64,000 nt of DNA. Source: Rhizobium chutanense. Its GTDB lineage: Bacteria > Pseudomonadota > Alphaproteobacteria > Rhizobiales > Rhizobiaceae. The stretch spans positions 124,001 through 188,000 of the forward strand of contig NZ_NWSV01000002.1 in the NCBI RefSeq assembly GCF_002531935.1, given 5' to 3'. The position numbers and the translations under genes were made by a program. Under the pieces are notes generated by a model. It was not told the origin of the DNA. It searched no databases and saw nothing but the letters and a program-made list of their open reading frames with translations. This document shows positions 21,625-30,901 of the stretch, in pieces. Numbering within the stretch: position 1 is the first letter of the stretch; every line of letters begins with the position of its first letter.

Positions 21625-22133
21625 TATTCCACCGACCCCGTTTCGATCTCGTCTGCGTCTGTATCATCCTCCGCTCCGCCGTCGGGCGCCACCGCGCCGT
21701 GCGGCTCCACGGCGCCGCGCGGCGCAGGCGCCGGAACCGGCTGCGCCTTGGAGGCGCCGGCCGCGCCTTTGGCGCTGGCCACGGTCGCGCCCTTGGCGCT
21801 CGGCCCGTTGGCTTTGGCCTCCGTTACGTCGGGCACGGGAACCTCGGATTTCAGCATCGGCAATTCCTTGGCATGCACGAGCGCCGTCGAATCCGTCGGC
21901 TGCAGCTGCAACTCGTCGCTATAGGCGTTGACCAGCCGCTCCAGCCGGTTCGGCTGCGACTGCAGCGCCCAGTCGGCCTTGAGAAGGTCGATCGTGTCCT
22001 CTTCGAGCTTGATCTCGGCTTCGAGGCGATGAACCTCCTCAAGCTTCAATTCGGCGCGATGCTTGATCGTGTAGGTGACAGCGGCGGTGGCCGTCATAAC
22101 GCCGATGAGCACGAGATCGAACGTTTTCAGCAT
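21624..22133 (-). CDS. ftsL: FtsL-like divisome protein with Ala/Pro-rich tail
   Basis: Called FtsL from position between rsmH and ftsI and from topology: one membrane segment at about residues 4-22, then a Glu/Leu/Lys-rich helix (KLEEVHRLEAEIKLEEDTIDL) that fits a short coiled coil. FtsL normally pairs with FtsB and FtsQ at the septum. The ATG at 22133 follows the rsmH stop by 1 bp and has GGAGG within the rsmH end. The product is 169 residues. The last 60 or so are Ala/Pro/Gly-rich and end in an acidic run, longer than in E. coli FtsL (121 residues). Sequence similarity across FtsL proteins is low, so the call leans on context. Confidence 0.85.
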   Translation of the reverse strand: MLKTFDLVLIGVMTATAAVTYTIKHRAELKLEEVHRLEAEIKLEEDTIDLLKADWALQSQPNRLERLVNAYSDELQLQPTDSTALVHAKELPMLKSEVPVPDVTEAKANGPSAKGATVASAKGAAGASKAQPVPAPAPRGAVEPHGAVAPDGGAEDDTDADEIETGSVE

Positions 22134-22134
22134 A

Positions 22135-23160
22135 TCAACCTCCAAGCTTTCCGAGACTGGCGAGATTGGGAAATCCGAAGAGCGACATATCCGCAGCCTC
22201 GGCAGCGGCATCCGTCCGGAGACCCGCACGCAGTTTGGCGGAGCGGGCGCGCGGATTGATCTGCGCCTCCGCCTCACTTGCCGAAACCATCGGCTTGCCC
22301 ACAGCCGCAAAGGTTGCCGCCCGCTCATGCGCGACCGGCAGATGCCGCGACCCCGACGCCTTGCCGGCACGGTCGGAGAAGAATTTCTTGACGATGCGGT
22401 CTTCGAGCGAATGAAAGGTGACGACGACGAGCCGGCCGCCCGGCTTCAGCGCCGCTTCCGCCGCAAACAGCGCCTGCGCCAGTTCCCCGAGCTCGTCGTT
22501 GACGAAAATGCGCAAGGCCTGGAAGACACGCGTTGCTGGATGGATCTTATCCTTCATCTTGCGCGGCGTGACGAGCTCGATGAGACCGGCAAGATCGCGC
22601 GTCGTCTCGAACGGCTTTTCCTCGCGACGCTTCTCGATCGCATGCGCGATGCGCGGCGACTGGCTTTCCTCGCCGAGGAAATGAAAGATGCGGATGAGGT
22701 CGGCGACCTTGGCGCGATTGACGACATCGGCCGCCGAAACGCCTGTCGCCGACATGCGCATGTCGAGCGGCCCGTTTTTCTGAAAGGAGAAACCGCGCTC
22801 GGCCTCGTCGATCTGCATGGAGGAAACGCCGATATCGAGCACCACGCCGTCGAGTCCGCCTTGCGGCGCATGTTCGGCAAGATGTGAGAATTGCGAATGA
22901 ACGAGCCGGAGACGACCGCCATGAGCAACGACCATTGCCTGGCCAGCGGCAATCGCGCTCGGATCGCGGTCGAGCGCGATCACTTCGGCACCGGCCGCAA
23001 GGATAGCCGAGCTGTAACCGCCCGCACCGAATGTGCCGTCAAGGATGAGCTTGCCGGGTGCGGGCGCCAGCGCCGAAAGCACTTCATCGAGAAGAACCGG
23101 AATGTGACGAACCGGTCCGCCACCGGCATCAGTTGAACCTCCGCCAGGATTCGCCACCAT
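22135..23160 (-). CDS. rsmH: 16S rRNA (cytosine-1402-N4)-methyltransferase RsmH
   Basis: RsmH (MraW) methylates N4 of C1402 in 16S rRNA using S-adenosylmethionine. The start at 23160 gives 341 residues. The SAM-binding loop GTFGAGG is at 42-48, followed by [34 protein letters not shown] and [16 protein letters not shown], all family signatures. The open frame continues upstream through mraZ in another frame and is not coding there. mraZ ends 17 bp upstream; ftsL follows after 1 bp. Confidence 0.97.
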   Translation of the reverse strand: MVANPGGGSTDAGGGPVRHIPVLLDEVLSALAPAPGKLILDGTFGAGGYSSAILAAGAEVIALDRDPSAIAAGQAMVVAHGGRLRLVHSQFSHLAEHAPQGGLDGVVLDIGVSSMQIDEAERGFSFQKNGPLDMRMSATGVSAADVVNRAKVADLIRIFHFLGEESQSPRIAHAIEKRREEKPFETTRDLAGLIELVTPRKMKDKIHPATRVFQALRIFVNDELGELAQALFAAEAALKPGGRLVVVTFHSLEDRIVKKFFSDRAGKASGSRHLPVAHERAATFAAVGKPMVSASEAEAQINPRARSAKLRAGLRTDAAAEAADMSLFGFPNLASLGKLGG

Positions 23161-23177
23161 TCCGTTCCCTCGCTCTT

Positions 23178-23615
23178 TCAGGAACGCTTGCCCGCCAGCT
23201 TGCGCTCCCCTCGTGCCTGCGCCTGCGCGGCCACAAAAGCCTGCGGCTGCCAGAGCTGAAAATGATCCGCCCGACCGACGAAGGTCACTTCGTCCGAAAT
23301 GCCGGTAAAGCCGCGAATGAAATCCGTGACCATCAGCCGCCCCTCGGCGTCGAGCTTCATGAAGACCCCGCCCCCATGAATGAGAAGCGACATCTCGTTG
23401 GCATCCGGCGAAAACGGATCCTCCGCAGCAATCTGCCGTTCGAATCTCTCGAGAAGATCCGGACCGCCGACGCTGATCGCCGGAAACACAAAGTCCTGGA
23501 AGCAATAGAGCTCCTGAACATTGCGCTGCGCCAGCACGGAACGAAATGCCGAAGGCACGGAAACCCTGCCCTTGGCATCGATCCTGTTGGTCGCGTTCGA
23601 AAGGAAGCGGTTCAT
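23178..23615 (-). CDS. mraZ: Transcriptional regulator MraZ
   Basis: MraZ is a DNA-binding protein with two SpoVT/AbrB-like halves that controls the dcw operon. The halves are marked by IDAKGR (residues 12-17) and LDAEGR (88-93). The start is placed at 23615 ([10 protein letters not shown]), giving 145 residues, because the distance to the first AKGR motif then matches other MraZ proteins; an in-frame ATG at 23627 has a somewhat better ribosome site (GGGAACGG). It is the first gene of the cluster. Four TGGGN repeats about 175-210 bp upstream are its likely operator. Confidence 0.94.
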   Translation of the reverse strand: MNRFLSNATNRIDAKGRVSVPSAFRSVLAQRNVQELYCFQDFVFPAISVGGPDLLERFERQIAAEDPFSPDANEMSLLIHGGGVFMKLDAEGRLMVTDFIRGFTGISDEVTFVGRADHFQLWQPQAFVAAQAQARGERKLAGKRS

Positions 23616-23782
23616 CACACGAAACATCCGTTCCCGCAGGGATCCGGACCAAAAGACGCCCGAAACTCCCGATATCAGGCACAGCTTCGCAAGCCGGATG
23701 AGCGAAAACCCCTCCGACGCTTCCGGAGAGGAAGGCGCCTTTGCTTTGCGATGAACGGGCAGGTGATTGCCCCGGTGCAGTG

Positions 23783-23823
23783 CACATTTGGGATAGCATG
23801 GGACCATATGGGCGTCAATGGGA
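23783..23823 (-). promoter_or_regulatory. Predicted mraZ operon promoter with four MraZ boxes
   Basis: On the minus strand TTGACG (23818-23813) and TATCCC (23795-23790) are separated by exactly 17 bp, a good -35/-10 pair that puts the transcript start near 23783. Read on the plus strand, TGGGN occurs at 23789, 23799, 23809 and 23819, a strict 10-bp period with 5-bp spacers. MraZ is known to bind tandem TGGGN repeats with 5-bp spacers. The boxes cover the spacer and both promoter elements, which predicts repression. The untranslated leader would be about 170 nt. Confidence 0.75.
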
Positions 23824-24041
23824 TACGCCCAGCTTGCGATGGACGCATGATCAAAAATTTATAAGCTGTTAAGTTTAACAAAGGGTTAGGATCACCACCC
23901 GCAAGAGGCGCGGAGATGGCACTTTTACAAAAAGAGTTTCCGCCCGAAGCGATGCATCAGCATCCCCTTCAAAGCGTTTTATTTCAGCGGCTTATCTGGA
24001 TAACTATCCCGCAATTCGGCGGTTGATCGCGCCACAAATGT

Positions 24042-24450
24042 TAATCGCCAGTTGGCCTGTAAGCCGGGTTCTGTATGGCTCCGGCGTGAACCGGAACGTG
24101 GCAGCCATTCCTCTGGGACAGCGTTCGCACGCTGCCTCACGCAACCCACCCGGATGACTGGCCTGGAAACCGGCCGGAAGGCCTTTCGGCCCACCGCGTC
24201 ATCCCTATTCGGTCTTGCTCCCGGTGGGGTTTACCGTGCCATTTCCGTTGCCGGAGATGCGGTGGGCTCTTACCCCACCCTTTCACCCTTACCTGTAATG
24301 ACAGGCGGTTTGCTTTCTGTGGCACTTTCCCTGAGGTCGCCCTCGCCGGACGTTATCCGGCACCGTGTTTCCGTGGAGCCCGGACTTTCCTCACCCTACC
24401 GCCTTTCGGCATTGGTAAAGCGCGGCTGCCCAGCCAACTGGCAGGGCTCC
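24042..24450 (-). ncRNA. rnpB: RNase P RNA, bacterial class A
   Basis: The RNA of ribonuclease P, which cuts 5' leaders from tRNA precursors. On the minus strand the conserved 5' core GAGGAAAGTCCGGGCTCC lies near 24400-24380, and the 3' signature ACAGAACCCGGCTTA near 24077-24062. The two ends pair as helix P1: GCCAGTTGGC at 24442-24433 with GCCAACTGGC at 24056-24047. Length is about 400 nt, normal for alphaproteobacteria. Exact ends are estimates. It lies upstream of mraZ on the same strand. No good terminator was found before the mraZ promoter. Confidence 0.96.
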
Positions 24451-24495
24451 CATAAACGAGAGAGAGGGCAATTGCTATCGAATAAATGATATGCG

Positions 24496-25671
24496 TTAGC
24501 GAAATTGCGGTGTGAAATCCGTGGAGTAGCCCTGTCCGCTGATTCCGCCTGCCAAAAGCAGCTTGGCCCCAAGCCGGCCGATTTCATCCGAACTCTTGGC
24601 CGAAGTACCGGCACAGCCCGTCAGCACGGCGACCTCAGGCGAAGAGGTATAGCCGATCATCGGGTAGCCGCTTTCCGTCTGCGACACGACGCAGGCAGCC
24701 GTCGAAATCGAGAGCGGCACCATGCCGGGCACGAGACCTTCAACGATGCGGGCGAGATGCGCGCGCACGCTGTCTCGCCCTTCGGTCTTGAACCAGGCAC
24801 GCATCGCCGCCTCGTCGCTGAGCGCCAGATCGTCTGGGTCGCCGCCGATCTTCAGGTAGAATTTGCCGTCGGGATAACGGATCGGCGGCAGCAGGTAGAT
24901 ATGGGTGCCGGGCACATCGAGAATGAGCGACGGCATGGCGGCAAAGCGGATAGCATCGGCCTCGCTCACCTCGAACAGCGTTACGGTCCGGGCATAAACC
25001 GTCATGGCAACGGGCCGCGGCAACAGATTCTCCGCAATGGAAAATCCGCCCGCGGCCAGCAGCACCTTTTCAGCACGATAACTCTGACCGCCCGATGTCT
25101 TGACGACGGCCGCCCCACCCTCGCTGCCGATCGAGACGACATAATCGCGGATGACCGCCGCACCCGCCTTTTCCGCCAGCAGCGACTGCGCCTTGACCAG
25201 CTTGCGCGGGCTGATGTGCCCCGCGCCTCTTGCTTCGAAAACACCGGCGGTTCCGGCGGGAAAGGCAAAATAGGGAAAGGCGGCCTTCAGCCCGGCCTCA
25301 TCGAGAAAGCGGATCTCGACGCCGAGCGAAATGGCCGCTTTCCGGCTTCTCTCGAGATAATCGCTTGCATCAGGCGCGACGACGACGCAGCCGGCCTCCC
25401 GATAGAAGTCGATGCCGCTGTCGCGGGCAATCTCGCCGTAACGGCTGATCGAACGGTTGGCGAGCAGCGCCCAGTTGCGGTCGGGATCGATGGTGCGAGT
25501 AATGCGCCCCTCGTCGTAATGGCTGGCGAAGACGCCCTGATGCGCCTTGCGATCCTCAGGCTCATCCGGGCCGATCACCGCCACGCCATCCGCTTGGCGC
25601 GCCAGATGCCGCGCAGCCGCAGCCCCCATCAACCCGCGGCCGACGACGATATATTTGAAATCGACTGCCAT
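24496..25671 (-). CDS. FAD-dependent oxidoreductase (DAO family), copy B
   Basis: A D-amino-acid-oxidase-fold flavoprotein of 391 residues, nearest in type to monomeric sarcosine oxidase or N-methyl-amino-acid oxidases. The FAD-binding loop VVGRGLMGAAAARHL is at the N-terminus (about 9-23). The segment GYPMIGYT near the C-terminus is usual in this family, and SAKSSDEIGRLGAKLLL resembles the C-terminal flavin-contact region. It follows a close paralogue by 10 bp on the same strand, so the two form a tandem pair, probably one operon. It ends 45 bp before the start of rnpB. The substrate is unknown. Confidence 0.85.
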   Translation of the reverse strand: MAVDFKYIVVGRGLMGAAAARHLARQADGVAVIGPDEPEDRKAHQGVFASHYDEGRITRTIDPDRNWALLANRSISRYGEIARDSGIDFYREAGCVVVAPDASDYLERSRKAAISLGVEIRFLDEAGLKAAFPYFAFPAGTAGVFEARGAGHISPRKLVKAQSLLAEKAGAAVIRDYVVSIGSEGGAAVVKTSGGQSYRAEKVLLAAGGFSIAENLLPRPVAMTVYARTVTLFEVSEADAIRFAAMPSLILDVPGTHIYLLPPIRYPDGKFYLKIGGDPDDLALSDEAAMRAWFKTEGRDSVRAHLARIVEGLVPGMVPLSISTAACVVSQTESGYPMIGYTSSPEVAVLTGCAGTSAKSSDEIGRLGAKLLLAGGISGQGYSTDFTPQFR

Positions 25672-25681
25672 GATATTCCTC

Positions 25682-26869
25682 TCAGGAAAAGACGGGCGTC
25701 AGCTCGCCGCCGAAGTCCTTGTCTTCAAGCGCGCCCTCCGCCAGAAGCAACGCTCCCAGCCGCCCGAGTTCGTCGGAGGATTTCGCCGCGACGAAATTGC
25801 CGCCGGTCAGCACCGCGACGCGCGGCGATTGCGTGAACCCGATATAGGGATAACCGGTCGAAGTGAAATTCGCCACGCACGGCGCCGACGTGACCGGGCA
25901 GCCGGCAAGCGCCGGCATCAGTTGCAGGGCGATGCGGCAGAGATGATCGCGCTCGGCGGCACTGCCGTCCGAACGGAACCATACGCCGGCATCCTCCAAC
26001 CTGCCAAAGGAAAGCCCCTCGGTGTCGCCACCGAGCTTCAGATAGGTCTTGCCGTCGGGATAACGCACCGGCGGCAGGATATAGATATGATCCTCCTCCC
26101 GGTCGCCGAGCACGATGGTCGATGGCATATCGCCGAAGACCGCCCTCTCGCGCTCACCTATTTCATAGAAGACGACCGTGCGCGCCATGACCCTGGTATC
26201 GACGGGACGCGGCAGCAGGGCATGGAAATTGCTGAAACCGCCGGCCGCGACCAGCACCCGCTCGGCACTGTAACGTCTGTCGCCGGTCGTCACCTCGACA
26301 TGGGAACCGACGTCGCGCACTGATGTCGCGGTTGCCTCGATCAGCGAGACGCCGCCGTGTTCGGCAAGCCTCGCCTGCGCCCGCACCAGCGCTCGCGGGT
26401 TGATGTGGCCGGCGCGCTTGCGCTCGAAATATCCTGTGAAATCGGGATCGACAGCAAGATAGGAAAAACGTTCGCGAAGTTGCGACGGCGCGATGGTCTC
26501 GATATCGCTGCCGAGCCTCCGGCTGACCGTCAGCGCCCGGTTGATATAATCCTGCTCATCCTTTGGCGTCGGACCGGCAAAGAGGCAGCCGACCTCGGAA
26601 TAAAAGGAGATGCCGCTCCTCGCCTCGATCTCGCGGTAGCGCTCGAGCGCGCGGGCGGCGAAGGTTCCCCAGGCCAGATTACCGTCGAAGGTACGGGTGA
26701 TGCGGGCTTCGTCGTAGTGACTGGCGAAGACTCCGTGATGGACCTTTCGCTCTTCCGGCTCGCGCGGGCCGATCAACGCAATGCCGTCGGCCATCGACGA
26801 GAGGTGGCGTGCGGCAGCGGCACCCATCATGCCGCGTCCGATGATGATAAACCTGAAATCGACTGCCAT
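25682..26869 (-). CDS. FAD-dependent oxidoreductase (DAO family), copy A
   Basis: Paralogue of the gene just downstream: 45 of the first 60 residues are identical by direct comparison, with divergence afterwards. The start at 26869 (MAVDFRFIIIGRG) has GGCGGG upstream and aligns with the start of the partner; it gives 395 residues. The dinucleotide loop IGRGMMGAAAARHL is intact, and the C-terminal GYPYIGFT and AAKSSDELGRLG segments match the partner. Likely a flavin oxidase of an amine or N-methyl amino acid. Two non-identical copies may act as a pair on related substrates or have split specificity. Confidence 0.85.
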   Translation of the reverse strand: MAVDFRFIIIGRGMMGAAAARHLSSMADGIALIGPREPEERKVHHGVFASHYDEARITRTFDGNLAWGTFAARALERYREIEARSGISFYSEVGCLFAGPTPKDEQDYINRALTVSRRLGSDIETIAPSQLRERFSYLAVDPDFTGYFERKRAGHINPRALVRAQARLAEHGGVSLIEATATSVRDVGSHVEVTTGDRRYSAERVLVAAGGFSNFHALLPRPVDTRVMARTVVFYEIGERERAVFGDMPSTIVLGDREEDHIYILPPVRYPDGKTYLKLGGDTEGLSFGRLEDAGVWFRSDGSAAERDHLCRIALQLMPALAGCPVTSAPCVANFTSTGYPYIGFTQSPRVAVLTGGNFVAAKSSDELGRLGALLLAEGALEDKDFGGELTPVFS

Positions 26870-26988
26870 ATCCCGCCTCATTTCGAGGTGGCCCACCTCG
26901 TTTCAAAGGTGGAGTATCACGGCAAGCGTCCTGATTCATATCGCAAAAATCCCGGGAAGGATTTTCACCCGGACGCACCCGGCCATGC

Positions 26989-27516
26989 TCAGTCGAGCAT
27001 CGCCAGGACCTTGCCGCAATAGGTCTTCGACACCGGGTTCATGCGGGTTGCGGCATGGCCGGCATTGTATTTGAGGATGGTGTTGCAGGTTTCCCCGCCG
27101 CCGAGCTGATGGGCAGCCGCCAGATATTTCATGCCGTATTTGATGTTGGTCTCGGGATCGAACAGGCCCTTCCGCGTGCCGGCATAGCCCATCATCCTGG
27201 CCGTTGCCGGCTTGATCTGCATCAGGCCGATTTCGCCGGCGCTGCCGCGCGCTTTCGGATTGAAATTGCTTTCGACGCGAATGACGGCCTGGGCAAGCTC
27301 GACGGGCACGTCGTATTCAGCGGCATATTTATTGATCAGCGCAGCATAGGGAACGGCAGTCGAGAAGTCCGGCATGGCATAACCGCTCTGGCGATCGACG
27401 GTCTTCAGCGGGATGGTTTGCGCCCTGACACCCCAATCATCATTCGCCGAGGCAAAGTTATACCCTGCCAGCAGCATGCCGAAGCACGCCGCAGCGCCAA
27501 CAATCAAATTCTTCAT
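26989..27516 (-). CDS. Secreted lytic transglycosylase, SLT domain
   Basis: A small peptidoglycan-cleaving lytic transglycosylase, 175 residues, exported by an N-terminal signal peptide (cleavage likely after ASA, near residue 24). The SLT domain has the catalytic Glu82 in RVESNFNP, then GEIGLMQIKPATARMMG and LKYNAGH, the three signature blocks of family 1. It stands alone on the minus strand. The 252 bp upstream (27517-27768) show no gene. Confidence 0.92.
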   Translation of the reverse strand: MKNLIVGAAACFGMLLAGYNFASANDDWGVRAQTIPLKTVDRQSGYAMPDFSTAVPYAALINKYAAEYDVPVELAQAVIRVESNFNPKARGSAGEIGLMQIKPATARMMGYAGTRKGLFDPETNIKYGMKYLAAAHQLGGGETCNTILKYNAGHAATRMNPVSKTYCGKVLAMLD

Positions 27517-27768
27517 ATAGTCTCTTCACTCCGACCCAAAGAATTTCAGGACTGCGCGCCTCGCCGTCATCCGGTCACACGCGATCAAGGACTGATCGCG
27601 TCCGCAGAAATTCTTATCGTTTCATTTGGCGCTCGCAATTACACTTGAAACCAGCCGCAAGCGCTGTTCAGCGGGCGTCCTTAGACCATCGCAATGAGGA
27701 GATAATAGGGAAATGATGTGGCGGGAGGGATTTCTCGCCGGTCGGAAGAAATCCGCCCGGATCTCCGG

Positions 27769-28539
27769 CTATTCGGCTGAGGAATAACGCGGCAGCGCCG
27801 ACAGCAGCCGGTGCAGCGTGTCGATCGTCGAGAAATCGGCGATTCCATCGACCCGTTCAGGCCGGAAATGGCGCTGGAAAGCTTCCACGTCGCCCGCCGT
27901 CTTTTCGGAAAATTGGCTTGTGATCTCAGTGCCATAACCATAGAGCGACAGCATCGACTGCAGCGCTTCGACGGGCTGTCCGGCGTCACCGCGCTGGAAG
28001 AAGCGCCCGCCGGCGATCGTTGCCGGCTCGACCCAGTGTCCGATCCCCGCCCGATGGAGTTCGGCCCAGGGGAACTTTTCGCCCGGATCGACCTTGCGAA
28101 CCGGGGCGACGTCGGAATGCCCCAGGACCCGTTCCGGCGCGATCGACCAACGTTTGACACAGTCGCGACACAATTCGATCACCGCGGCGATCTGCTCCTT
28201 CGGATAGTCGGGAAGCCCGCCCGGATGACCGACATTGGCGATCTCGATGCCGATCGACAGGGAATTGATATCCGTTTCGCCGTGCCAGCTGCTCTTGCCC
28301 GCATGCCAGGCGCGCCGCGCTTCCGGCACGAGCTGCACCACCTCACCGTTCTCATGCACGAAATAATGGCTGGAAACCTGGCTCTCGGCGCGGCAAAGCC
28401 AGTCGAGCGCGCCATCTGCCGTCGGCATGCCGGTATAGTGCAGCAGGACCATGTCCGGACGGCGCCCGTTCGCCCGCTCGCCATGGTTCGGCGAAGGCTG
28501 CACACGGGCGCTCCTGAAGTCGGCCTCGAAAGAGGTCAT
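27769..28539 (-). CDS. N-acetylmuramoyl-L-alanine amidase (AmpD/AmiD type)
   Basis: A zinc amidase that cuts the MurNAc-L-Ala bond. The Amidase_2 domain shows the three expected ligands, His34 in LLHYTG, His141 in LGHSDVAP and Asp151, with the same 10-residue spacing as in AmpD. The C-terminal region (about 175-250) is a peptidoglycan-binding domain. No signal peptide is visible, so a cytoplasmic recycling role is possible, though the added binding domain resembles AmiD, which is exported. The start overlaps the stop of the upstream DjlA-like gene by 4 bp. Length is 256 residues. Confidence 0.9.
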   Translation of the reverse strand: MTSFEADFRSARVQPSPNHGERANGRRPDMVLLHYTGMPTADGALDWLCRAESQVSSHYFVHENGEVVQLVPEARRAWHAGKSSWHGETDINSLSIGIEIANVGHPGGLPDYPKEQIAAVIELCRDCVKRWSIAPERVLGHSDVAPVRKVDPGEKFPWAELHRAGIGHWVEPATIAGGRFFQRGDAGQPVEALQSMLSLYGYGTEITSQFSEKTAGDVEAFQRHFRPERVDGIADFSTIDTLHRLLSALPRYSSAE

Positions 28540-29243
28540 GCGGCGCGGCGTTCCTTCTCGATCGCCGCATAGGCGGCGTTCAACGCCGCCATGCGTTCAT
28601 TGGCGATCACATGGAATTCCTTCGGCACCCCACGCGAGATCAGCCGATCGGGATGATGCTCGCTGACGAGGCCGTGGTAACGGCGGCGGATGGTCGGGAA
28701 ATCATCCGAAGGCGAGACGCCGAGCACCTTGTAGGGATCGCGGCCGGATGAGACGTGGCGGGCGGCGATCTGCTCGAAGCGGGTCTCGCTCATCTCGAAG
28801 ATCTCGCCAATATGGCGCAGGAAATTCAGTTCCTTCTCGTGGATCAGCCCGTCGGCCTTGGCGATATGGAAGAGGCCGTCGAGCACGTCTTCCAGCACCG
28901 TGCAATTAGCAGCACAAGTGACGCAGAGCGTCGAGAGCCGCTCGGCATAGGCTTCGTAGCCGGCCACATCCTGGCGTGCGAGATTATAGAGCCTGGCGAC
29001 GTTCTTGGCCTGGTCCTCGGGAAATTCGAAGATTTCGCGGAAGGCTTCGACCTCTTTCTCGCTGACGATGCCGTCGGCCTTGGCCATCTTGGCCGACAGC
29101 GCGATGATCGCCACGGAGAAAGCCACTTTGCGCCGGGTCTCGGGATCGCCTTCGAAAACCGTTCGGATAGCCTCGACCACCGCAGAAAGCGCATTGCCCG
29201 CGGTATTGCCAATGGCATTCAACAGTTTTTCCCAGAAGGACAT
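28536..29243 (-). CDS. DjlA-like protein: TerB domain plus C-terminal J domain
   Basis: A 235-residue protein with a TerB-like helical domain (about 35-155, with acidic AKADGIVSEKEVEAF and AKADGLIHEKELNFL repeats) and a C-terminal J domain (about 168-230) with the intact HPD triad at 197-199. This is the DjlA arrangement; J proteins stimulate DnaK. The membrane anchor of E. coli DjlA is replaced here by a short amphipathic or hydrophobic N-terminus, so membrane attachment is uncertain. It is the first gene of a two-gene unit with the amidase. Promoters should lie in the 389-bp gap before pfp. Confidence 0.88.
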   Translation of the reverse strand: MSFWEKLLNAIGNTAGNALSAVVEAIRTVFEGDPETRRKVAFSVAIIALSAKMAKADGIVSEKEVEAFREIFEFPEDQAKNVARLYNLARQDVAGYEAYAERLSTLCVTCAANCTVLEDVLDGLFHIAKADGLIHEKELNFLRHIGEIFEMSETRFEQIAARHVSSGRDPYKVLGVSPSDDFPTIRRRYHGLVSEHHPDRLISRGVPKEFHVIANERMAALNAAYAAIEKERRAA

Positions 29244-29632
29244 CGAAAATCTCGCACATGCTTGTCAACTTATACCAAACAGCTTGACCAAAGAATCATA
29301 GCCTTTGCAAGGCGACTATTGGTCGTAGGATCGAAAACACTTTTCACGATTCTGTAATTATTGCATCGCAACAAGCGATCGATCCGTTTCGCCTGATCGG
29401 CCGGAAAGGACGGCCCGCTTCATCGCCACTCAACGCTTAACCGTCAATTTCCACAACTGTTCCCGATCAGCAGATCGGGCTTGAAACGATTATATCGACG
29501 CTTCGCGCCACCTTTGCCGTTCAACCCGGCAGAAAGGCGCGTTTTCGTAAATTCTTTACTTTACAGGGCCCTTTCCCTGCCGCATCCATGCGCTAGCTAA
29601 CGCTGCCGCATTGAAACACCATAGGAGGGATC
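29244..29632. promoter_or_regulatory. Divergent region between the djlA-like gene and pfp
   Basis: 389 bp with no gene seen. It should contain promoters in both directions. A 7-bp inverted repeat, CCCGATC (29462-29468) with GATCGGG (29473-29479), lies about 155 bp before pfp and could be a short hairpin or an operator. A strong ribosome site (AGGAGGG) sits directly before the pfp ATG. Confidence 0.4.
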
Positions 29633-30844
29633 ATGGCCAAACAGAAAGTCGCAATGCTGACCGCCGGAGGCCTGGCGCCCTGTCTTTCCTCCGCCGTCGG
29701 CGGCCTCATCGAACGCTACAGCGACGTGGCGCCCGACCTCGATATCATCGCCTACAAGTCCGGCTACCAGGGCGTGCTCACCGGCAACAGCATCGAGATC
29801 ACCCGCGACATGCGCGAAAAGGCGCCGCTGCTGCACCGTTACGGCGGTTCGCCGATCGGCAACAGCCGCGTCAAGCTCACCAATGCCGCCGATTGCGTCA
29901 AGCGCGGCCTGGTCAAGGAAGGCGAGAACCCGCTCAGGATCGCCGCCGAACGTCTTGCCAATGACGGCATCACCATTCTCCACACGATCGGCGGCGACGA
30001 CACCAACACCACGGCCGCCGACCTTGCCGCCTATCTCGCCGCCAACGGCTACAATCTGACCGTCGTCGGCCTGCCGAAGACCGTCGACAATGACGTCGTG
30101 CCGATCCGCCAGTCGCTCGGCGCCTGGACGGCCGCCGAAGTCGGCGCGCATTTCTTCGACAATGTCGGCAACGAACAGACCGCCGCCCCCCGCACGCTCG
30201 TCATCCACGAGGTCATGGGCCGCCATTGCGGCTGGCTGACGGCTGCGACCGCCCGCGCCTATCTCCAGCGCACCAGCCGCAACCAGTATGTCGATGGCCT
30301 GATGATGGATGCGCATCTGAAAAGCATCGACGCCGTCTACCTGCCGGAGATGGCCTTCGATCTCGACGCCGAGGCCGCCCGCCTGAAGGAGAGCATGGAC
30401 CGCAACGGCCACGCCACGGTCTTCGTCTCCGAAGGCGCCTGCCTCGACGCCATCGTCGCCGAGCGCGAAGCCGCCGGCGAGACCGTCAAGCGCGATGCCT
30501 TCGGCCATGTGAAGATCGATACGATCAATGTCGGCGCCTGGTTCCAGAAGCAATTCGCCAGCCTCTTGAACGCCGAACGTTCCCTCGTGCAGAAATCGGG
30601 CTACTTCGCCCGCTCGGCGCCTGCCAACGCCGACGACCTCAGGCTGATCCAGAGCATGGTCGATCTCGCCGTCGAAAGCGCGCTCAACAAAGTCTCCGGC
30701 GTCACCGGCCATGATGAAGCGCAGAATGGTAAATTGCGCACTATAGAATTCCCGCGCATCAAGGGCGGCAAGGCTTTTGACCTCTCTACGGCATGGTTTG
30801 CCGAAGTCATGGACAATATAGGCCAGAAATACAAAGAAGCGTGA
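29633..30844 (+). CDS. pfp: 6-phosphofructokinase, pyrophosphate type
   Basis: Phosphorylates fructose 6-phosphate, very probably with pyrophosphate as donor and so reversibly. The phosphate-donor loop reads GGDD at residues 120-123, where ATP enzymes have GGDG, and the substrate loop reads PKTVDND at 148-154, with Lys where ATP enzymes usually have Gly. Both changes are known marks of PPi dependence. MGRHCGW is the sugar-phosphate site. Length is 403 residues. The gene stands alone with a strong ribosome site. Rhizobia generally use Entner-Doudoroff and pentose routes, so this enzyme may serve in gluconeogenesis. Confidence 0.92.
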   Translation: MAKQKVAMLTAGGLAPCLSSAVGGLIERYSDVAPDLDIIAYKSGYQGVLTGNSIEITRDMREKAPLLHRYGGSPIGNSRVKLTNAADCVKRGLVKEGENPLRIAAERLANDGITILHTIGGDDTNTTAADLAAYLAANGYNLTVVGLPKTVDNDVVPIRQSLGAWTAAEVGAHFFDNVGNEQTAAPRTLVIHEVMGRHCGWLTAATARAYLQRTSRNQYVDGLMMDAHLKSIDAVYLPEMAFDLDAEAARLKESMDRNGHATVFVSEGACLDAIVAEREAAGETVKRDAFGHVKIDTINVGAWFQKQFASLLNAERSLVQKSGYFARSAPANADDLRLIQSMVDLAVESALNKVSGVTGHDEAQNGKLRTIEFPRIKGGKAFDLSTAWFAEVMDNIGQKYKEA

Positions 30845-30901
30845 TTGACGGATGGTTAATATGATGTCTTTGCTTGTTCCTGAGGAATAGGAGGAGACAC
30901 C

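Noticed and set aside
24052..24489. 145-codon open frame on the plus strand
   Set aside because: It is antisense to rnpB, whose conserved core and P1 pairing are certain.
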